Part shown: positions 5,819 through 9,591 of the stretch, one piece after another
How the letters are laid out: each line of letters starts with the position of its first letter
Position numbering within the stretch: the stretch's first letter is position 1
Program-made: the position numbers and the translations under genes
Assembly: GCA_009699825.1 (NCBI GenBank)
Contig: WLNM01000032.1
Coordinates: 1-9,591, forward strand
Direction: 5' to 3'
DNA from: Actinomycetota bacterium
GTDB lineage: Bacteria > Actinomycetota > Actinomycetes > Nanopelagicales > Nanopelagicaceae
DNA: 9,591 nt
Notes under the pieces: model-generated
The model's database searches: none
Seen by the model: only the letters and a program-made list of their open reading frames with translations
What the model was told of the DNA's origin: nothing

Positions 5819-7501
5819 ATGACTAAGGACTTTGATGTACTCATCATAGGTTCTGGATTTGGTGGCTCTGTATCAGCACTCAGGCTCATCGAAAAAGGTT
5901 ATTCAGTTGCTGTTTTAGAAGCCGGAAAAAGGTTTAAAGAAAAAGATTTTCCAAAGACTTCTTGGCGTTTGCGCAAATTTTTATTCTTTCCCAAACTTGG
6001 GCTACTAGGTATTCAACGCATTCATGCGCTACCAGATGTATTAATCCTCGCTGGGGCAGGTGTTGGTGGCGGTTCACTTGTGTATGCAAATACCTTGTAT
6101 CAACCACCTGATTCTTATTTTGAAGATAAGCAGTGGAAGCACATAACCGATTGGAAATCAGAGTTATTGCCTTGGTATGACCAAGCAAGTCGCATGCTTG
6201 GTGTTGCAGAAAATCCATACTTCTCGCCAAGTGATCAAGCAATGAAAGAAGTCGCAATCGAGATGGGTGTTGGGCACACATTCAAGATGGCGCCGCTCGG
6301 TGTTTATTTCGGTGAAGGCTCAGGTGTCGCAAGTAAAGATCCATATTTTGGCGGCGTGGGTCCAGCAAGAAATGGTTGTCAACAATGCGGCGCATGCATG
6401 ACTGGATGCCGATTCAATTCAAAAAATACATTACCTAAAAATTATCTTGGCTTAGCCGAATCTGCTGGAGCCAAAGTATTTCCACTGACAACCGTAACTT
6501 CTTTCGAACAGGCAAGTGATGGTTCATGGATTATTAAAGCTAAGAAAACAACAGGATTATTCGGTCGAACAATTACTTTCACCGCAAATCAATTAATTGT
6601 CAGTGCCGGAACATATAACACTCAAAAACTGATGCACCGTATGAAAGCAACTGGGAAATTAGCCAAACTCTCTGAGCGCCTCGGAGATCTTTCGAGAACA
6701 AATAGCGAGGCACTCACTGGTGCGTTATTGCCAAAGAGTGATATTGATTTCAGCAAAGGCGCTGCAATTACGTCTTCATTCTTTCCTGATGAACATACTC
6801 ATGTAGAGCCAGTGAGATATGGCAAGGGAAGTAATGCAATGGGTTTACTACAAACAATCATGACTGATGGAAATATTGCTAAAGATCGCCGTCGTCAGTG
6901 GGTACGGGAATTTGTTAAGAAACCATCACTATTGTTGCGGGTGTTAAATGTTCATCAGTGGTCTGAGCGCACGGTCATAGCACTTGTTATGCAGAACGTA
7001 GATTCAGCACTGTCAGTACGCCCAAAGAAAAAGTGGTGGGGGTTAGGTTTAACATCTACAAACAACTCCGAAAATCCAAATGCAACTTACATTCCTGCAG
7101 CAAATGAAACAGTCAGGCGGATTGCAAATAATTATGGAGGTTTCGCTGGCGGACACATTGGTGACCTCATTGGCGCCCCATTTACGGCGCACTTTGTGGG
7201 TGGCTGTGTAATTGGTTCAGATATTTCGCAAGGTGTTATCGATCCGTATCACCGCGTGTGGAATTATCCAACGATGCATGTTGTTGATGGTGCAGCAGTC
7301 ACAGCTAACCTTGGTGTTAATCCATCATTAACGATTACTGCTCAAGCCGAGCGTGCCATGTCAATGTGGCCAAATAAAGGTGAGTTAGATCCGAGACCTG
7401 TTCAAAATAATGAGTACACAAGAATTAGCGCTGTGGCACCAAACCAACCATTTGTTCCTGCGGGTGCAATTGGTGAATTACTTACGCCACCAGCGAAGTA
7501 A
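5819..7501 (+). CDS. GMC-family FAD-dependent oxidoreductase, ChoD (cholesterol oxidase)-like
   Basis: This is a 560-residue flavoprotein. The N-terminal FAD Rossmann fold has DFDVLIIGSGFGGSVSA followed by the acidic strand end VAVLEAG. Next come GAGVGGGSLVYANTL (GMC signature region) and the four-cysteine motif C187-x2-C190-x2-C193-x3-C197 followed by R-x-N-S-K-N-T-L. The C-terminal FAD/substrate region reads GVIDPYHRVWNYPTMHVVDG, then NLGVNPSLTITAQAERAM. These features match mycobacterial ChoD and related actinobacterial proteins of similar length. The family oxidises alcohols, including sterols; the actual substrate here is unknown. I start at 5819 because the FAD motif should begin within about ten residues of the N-terminus. 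GTG at 5774 and ATG at 5798 in the same frame are less likely. No SD is visible. The 3' end overlaps the convergent kinase gene by 24 bp. Confidence 0.88.
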   Translation: MTKDFDVLIIGSGFGGSVSALRLIEKGYSVAVLEAGKRFKEKDFPKTSWRLRKFLFFPKLGLLGIQRIHALPDVLILAGAGVGGGSLVYANTLYQPPDSYFEDKQWKHITDWKSELLPWYDQASRMLGVAENPYFSPSDQAMKEVAIEMGVGHTFKMAPLGVYFGEGSGVASKDPYFGGVGPARNGCQQCGACMTGCRFNSKNTLPKNYLGLAESAGAKVFPLTTVTSFEQASDGSWIIKAKKTTGLFGRTITFTANQLIVSAGTYNTQKLMHRMKATGKLAKLSERLGDLSRTNSEALTGALLPKSDIDFSKGAAITSSFFPDEHTHVEPVRYGKGSNAMGLLQTIMTDGNIAKDRRRQWVREFVKKPSLLLRVLNVHQWSERTVIALVMQNVDSALSVRPKKKWWGLGLTSTNNSENPNATYIPAANETVRRIANNYGGFAGGHIGDLIGAPFTAHFVGGCVIGSDISQGVIDPYHRVWNYPTMHVVDGAAVTANLGVNPSLTITAQAERAMSMWPNKGELDPRPVQNNEYTRISAVAPNQPFVPAGAIGELLTPPAK

Positions 7502-8383
7502 AGGCTCAATATCTTCTGGTACGTTTTCGGCGATAAACATTGCACCGTCTAAGTGATTTCCCTTTGGCTCTACTAAAGTGATTTGTGGCAGCAATGAAGA
7601 TGTGCGACGTCTAATCGCTTCGGCATAACCTTTATTAGTTGCCAATTTTCCAAGTAATGCAATTGAAATTCCTTCATTACGCATTCCGCCAACATTGGTC
7701 CATGCTGATCGAATTGTCTTAGCTAAATATTCTGCGCCTTTATCTCGAATTGTTATCGCATCTGTGTTCTTCTCCTCTGCCGCCTCTAACAGCGCTTTTG
7801 CAGCATTAATACAGAGAATTTGTGCCTTGGCATCTGTATATGACTTAAGCGATTCAAAAGTTTTTATCTCTGATTCAAAAAAGCCCGAAAGAAAAGTTGC
7901 ATCATCCCTACCTTCTTGGGTAGCAAGTACACGCTCAAGGGCAGCCCTGCCTAACCAAAATCCCGAACCGAGATCGCCAAAAAAATGTCCGATGCCATCT
8001 GCATGCGAATAGCTGCCGCGACGGCCAGCAACTGCAACCGTTCCGCTCCCAATTGAGAGTGCAACGCCATCGCCATTTCCAAATGCAGCAAAATAACCAG
8101 CTAAACCATCATCAATAACTGCAACCGATTGTGCACCAAAGTATTTTGCGGCTAACTGTCCAAATGGTTTTGGATCACCAACATCACCATAAACACCTGT
8201 AAGGCTTAATGCGACAACTTCACTTTGAAAATTTTGGCCTAAATTTTCTTGAGCTTCTATAAACAAATCGTTTAGCACTTCAAGCGTAGATTCATTAGCA
8301 TGCTTTGCTCGCTTGCTAACAAATTCAGTATCAGGTGTTCTAAATCTTGTCCCTGATTGCCCTACGTCCACTATAAGTACCAT
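7478..8383 (-). CDS. BadF/BadG/BcrA/BcrD-type ATPase, probable N-acetylglucosamine (amino sugar) kinase
   Basis: This 301-residue actin-like ATPase-fold sugar kinase carries the phosphate-1 loop DVGQSGTR (residues 6-13), an acidic pair DD at 91-92 in VIDDGLAGYFAAFG (catalytic-base region), phosphate-2 SIGSGT (110-115), and GDLGSGFWLGR (136-146). The last is highly characteristic of N-acetylglucosamine kinases of this superfamily. A late LLGKLATNKGYAEAI segment fits the adenosine-binding region. It would phosphorylate an amino sugar such as GlcNAc in the cytoplasm, feeding cell-wall recycling or catabolism; the exact sugar is inference. The ATG at 8383 has no SD, but TAGACT (8396-8391) lies seven bases upstream, suggesting leaderless translation. 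It is convergent with the GMC gene (24-bp overlap) and divergent from the SDR gene (27-bp gap). Confidence 0.85.
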   Translation of the reverse strand: MVLIVDVGQSGTRFRTPDTEFVSKRAKHANESTLEVLNDLFIEAQENLGQNFQSEVVALSLTGVYGDVGDPKPFGQLAAKYFGAQSVAVIDDGLAGYFAAFGNGDGVALSIGSGTVAVAGRRGSYSHADGIGHFFGDLGSGFWLGRAALERVLATQEGRDDATFLSGFFESEIKTFESLKSYTDAKAQILCINAAKALLEAAEEKNTDAITIRDKGAEYLAKTIRSAWTNVGGMRNEGISIALLGKLATNKGYAEAIRRRTSSLLPQITLVEPKGNHLDGAMFIAENVPEDIEPLLRWWRK

Positions 8384-8410
8384 AATTGCAAGTCTAGTTT
8401 AGGAGAGCAG
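8384..8410. promoter_or_regulatory. Shared divergent promoter gap, kinase (leaderless) and SDR (with SD)
   Basis: For the kinase, TAGACT (8396-8391) is a -10 candidate seven bases before its ATG, with TTGCTC (8418-8413) as a possible -35 box 16 bp upstream. For the SDR, CATAAT (8381-8386) is a -10 candidate with TTGCCC (8357-8362) 18 bp upstream, and AGGAG (8401-8405) is the SD for the ATG at 8411. The SDR -10 box covers the kinase start codon, so both promoters use the same few bases. Confidence 0.45.
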
Positions 8411-9154
8411 ATGAGCAAATGGGCGTTGGTTACAGGCGCAACTGCTGGTATTGGCGAGAGTTTCACTCGTGTACTTGCTCGCGAAGGTTTGAACATAATC
8501 CTTGCTTCTAGAGACCTTGAACGCATGAAAGAACGTGCTGAGTTTTTAGAATCAAAATTTAAGGTGCAGACTGCAATTATTGAGGCAGATTTAGCCACTG
8601 ATTCTGGATGTGCAAAAGTTGAAAAATATATCAACGAGAATGCAATTGAAGTCCTCATAAATAATGCAGGCTTTGGTATCAATAAAAAATTTAGTGTTAG
8701 CGCTTTAGATTCGGAACAACAATTACTCGATGTGTTAGTTCGTGCTCCTATGCGCTTAATGCACACCGTGATTCCACAGATGAAAGAGAGAAATAGCGGA
8801 TCGATTATCAACGTTTCATCTGTTGCTGGCTGGATTGCTGGTGGAACATACAGTGCATCTAAGTCTTATCTCACCGTGCTTTCTGAATCTCTTCACACTG
8901 AACTGAGCGGCACGGGTATAAAAATTTCGGCACTCTGCCCTGGATTTACTCATACGGAATTTCATGAGCGAGGCCGAATGAAAATGAATGGTCTGCCTGA
9001 ATTCATGTGGCTCAACGCTGATCACGTAGTTTCACAAGCATGGAAAGATAACCAGAATGGCAAAGTTATATCTGTTCCTGGTTGGCAGTACATAATTTTG
9101 AGCACTATTGCGCGCTTTGGACCTCGCTCACTTGTGCGAAAAATCGGAAAATAA
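8411..9154 (+). CDS. Short-chain dehydrogenase/reductase (SDR), NAD(P)-dependent
   Basis: This 247-residue classical SDR has the cofactor loop TGATAGIG at residues 8-15, the NNAG motif at 84-87, INVSSVAG with the catalytic Ser at 136/137, and Y147-S-A-S-K151. C-terminally LCPGFTHTEFHERG is the usual P-G substrate/cofactor loop. The Ser-to-Tyr spacing is short (SSVAGWIAGGTYSASK), as in the DltE/YqjQ-like COG0300 branch. It reduces or oxidises a small carbonyl or hydroxyl substrate, which is not predictable. ASRDLERM after the second strand suggests NADP(H) preference because of the Arg at that position. The start at 8411 is set by AGGAG (8401-8405); a longer in-frame reading from 8357 would run over the kinase start and is rejected. 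A small hairpin follows the stop. Confidence 0.9.
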   Translation: MSKWALVTGATAGIGESFTRVLAREGLNIILASRDLERMKERAEFLESKFKVQTAIIEADLATDSGCAKVEKYINENAIEVLINNAGFGINKKFSVSALDSEQQLLDVLVRAPMRLMHTVIPQMKERNSGSIINVSSVAGWIAGGTYSASKSYLTVLSESLHTELSGTGIKISALCPGFTHTEFHERGRMKMNGLPEFMWLNADHVVSQAWKDNQNGKVISVPGWQYIILSTIARFGPRSLVRKIGK

Positions 9155-9158
9155 AGAT

Positions 9159-9174
9159 ATAGGGCTGTCCCTAT
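9159..9174 (+). terminator. Possible weak hairpin terminator after the SDR gene
   Basis: ATAGGG-CTGT-CCCTAT forms a six-base-pair stem with a four-base loop, starting five bases after the SDR stop. The following bases (TCGTCTTT) are only moderately T-rich, so it is a poor match to an intrinsic terminator. It could instead be a regulatory inverted repeat upstream of the next gene. Confidence 0.35.
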
Positions 9175-9196
9175 TCGTCTTTAAATGCATTGCTTC

Positions 9197-9202
9197 TACG
9201 GT
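9197..9202 (+). promoter_or_regulatory. Candidate -10 box for leaderless expression of the last gene
   Basis: TACGGT lies six bases before the GTG at 9209, the same TANNNT-N6/7-start arrangement seen before the moeA-like and kinase genes. No SD precedes the GTG. No good -35 box is seen. Confidence 0.4.
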
Positions 9203-9208
9203 GTTGTC

Positions 9209-9591
9209 GTGCTCCGTAAATATTTTTCATTTAATACTCTGGGATTCTTACTTCTAACAATTCACCTATTTTCAAAAGTTATTTACAAGAACCCACAGAT
9301 TTATTTGGATCTATGGATTTATAACGCCGTTGCTATTCTGTTCGTTCTTGCACTCTTTGTTGTCCCAAGTTTTAATGATCACATTGGAGTTGCATTTCTT
9401 GCTTTAGCAATCGGATTATGGGCTACCGGTTCAATATTTTCATCGCTGAGTGTTTTTTATACCCTTAATCTTCGTAGTGAATTGATTTCTAACGTTTTAT
9501 ACATGCTCTTTTATCCAGCAGCTTTCATCGCATTGCCACGCTTGCTATCCCAACATGCGCGCATCTCGGCGATAGAAATTCTCGATTCGAC
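9209..9591 (+). CDS. Multi-pass membrane protein, N-terminal part (runs off the right edge)
   Basis: From the GTG at 9209 the frame stays open to the window end, giving 127 complete codons. The product begins MLRKYFSFNTLGFLLL and shows about four hydrophobic segments at roughly residues 9-24, 35-53, 60-82 and 94-111, with a basic N-terminus. No enzymatic domain is reached. The fragment ends ISAIEILDS. Such unclassified N-terminal membrane regions often precede GGDEF, histidine-kinase or other output domains, so a membrane-bound signalling enzyme such as a diguanylate cyclase is possible but not shown. The start rests on the TACGGT box six bases upstream. An in-frame ATG at 9185 is an alternative that adds eight residues but has neither SD nor -10 box at the right distance. 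Confidence 0.65.
   Translation, partial: MLRKYFSFNTLGFLLLTIHLFSKVIYKNPQIYLDLWIYNAVAILFVLALFVVPSFNDHIGVAFLALAIGLWATGSIFSSLSVFYTLNLRSELISNVLYMLFYPAAFIALPRLLSQHARISAIEILDS

Noticed and set aside
7695..8012. Plus-strand 105-codon frame opposite the sugar kinase
   Set aside because: The kinase strand carries the DVGQSGTR, SIGSGT and GDLGSG motifs; this frame has no SD.
8357..8410. 18-codon N-terminal extension of the SDR
   Set aside because: The SD at 8401-8405 marks the ATG at 8411, and the extension would overlap the kinase 5' end.
1..9591. Mobile element, phage, CRISPR or toxin-antitoxin system
   Set aside because: No transposase, integrase, terminal repeats, spaced direct repeats or recognisable toxin-antitoxin pair was found. 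The small acidic protein has no toxin partner beside it; its neighbours are fmdB and an MMPL exporter.

Overview
The window looks like an ordinary, tightly packed chromosomal segment of a streamlined, AT-leaning actinobacterium. The base composition is roughly 40-45% GC by eye. Several proteins are of actinobacterial type: a ChoD-like GMC oxidoreductase, a CopD-CtaG fusion, an FmdB zinc ribbon near a 5-formyltetrahydrofolate cyclo-ligase, and an MMPL transporter. Intergenic gaps are very short. Some genes carry strong Shine-Dalgarno sites, while others have a TANNNT -10 box 6-7 nt before the start codon, as in leaderless actinobacterial genes. My best guess is a freshwater Nanopelagicales (acI)-type genome; this is inference only.

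Layout. 1-59 (-) is the first codons of a MoeA/Glp-like molybdopterin molybdotransferase, divergent from 104-646 (+), 5-formyltetrahydrofolate cyclo-ligase. 655-3026 (-) is a two-gene copper module: a CopC-like exported protein followed by a CopD-CtaG fusion, coupled by an ATGA overlap. A CsoR-like inverted repeat lies in the gap between copC and the divergent FmdB zinc-ribbon gene (3147-3407, +). A previously uncalled 38-codon gene with a near-perfect ribosome binding site sits at 3408-3524 (-), tail-to-tail with fmdB and divergent from an MMPL/RND-type exporter (3581-5689, +). A tRNA-Arg(CCU) gene (5700-5771, -) lies antisense between the exporter and a ChoD-like GMC flavoprotein (5819-7501, +). 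The flavoprotein overlaps tail-to-tail with a BadF/GlcNAc-kinase-type sugar kinase (7478-8383, -). That kinase shares a 27-bp divergent promoter gap with a short-chain dehydrogenase (8411-9154, +). The window ends inside a multi-pass membrane protein gene (9209-9591, +).

How the genes relate. The clearest functional unit is copC-copD/ctaG, likely copper handling linked to cytochrome c oxidase assembly. Its CopC homologue contains no histidine in the mature chain, so the usual Cu(II) site is absent. The other genes look like independent housekeeping or peripheral metabolic functions. I see no mobile element, CRISPR array, phage gene or obvious multi-gene defence or biosynthetic system. The points most worth a second look are the His-less CopC, the CsoR-like box and the uncalled small gene.
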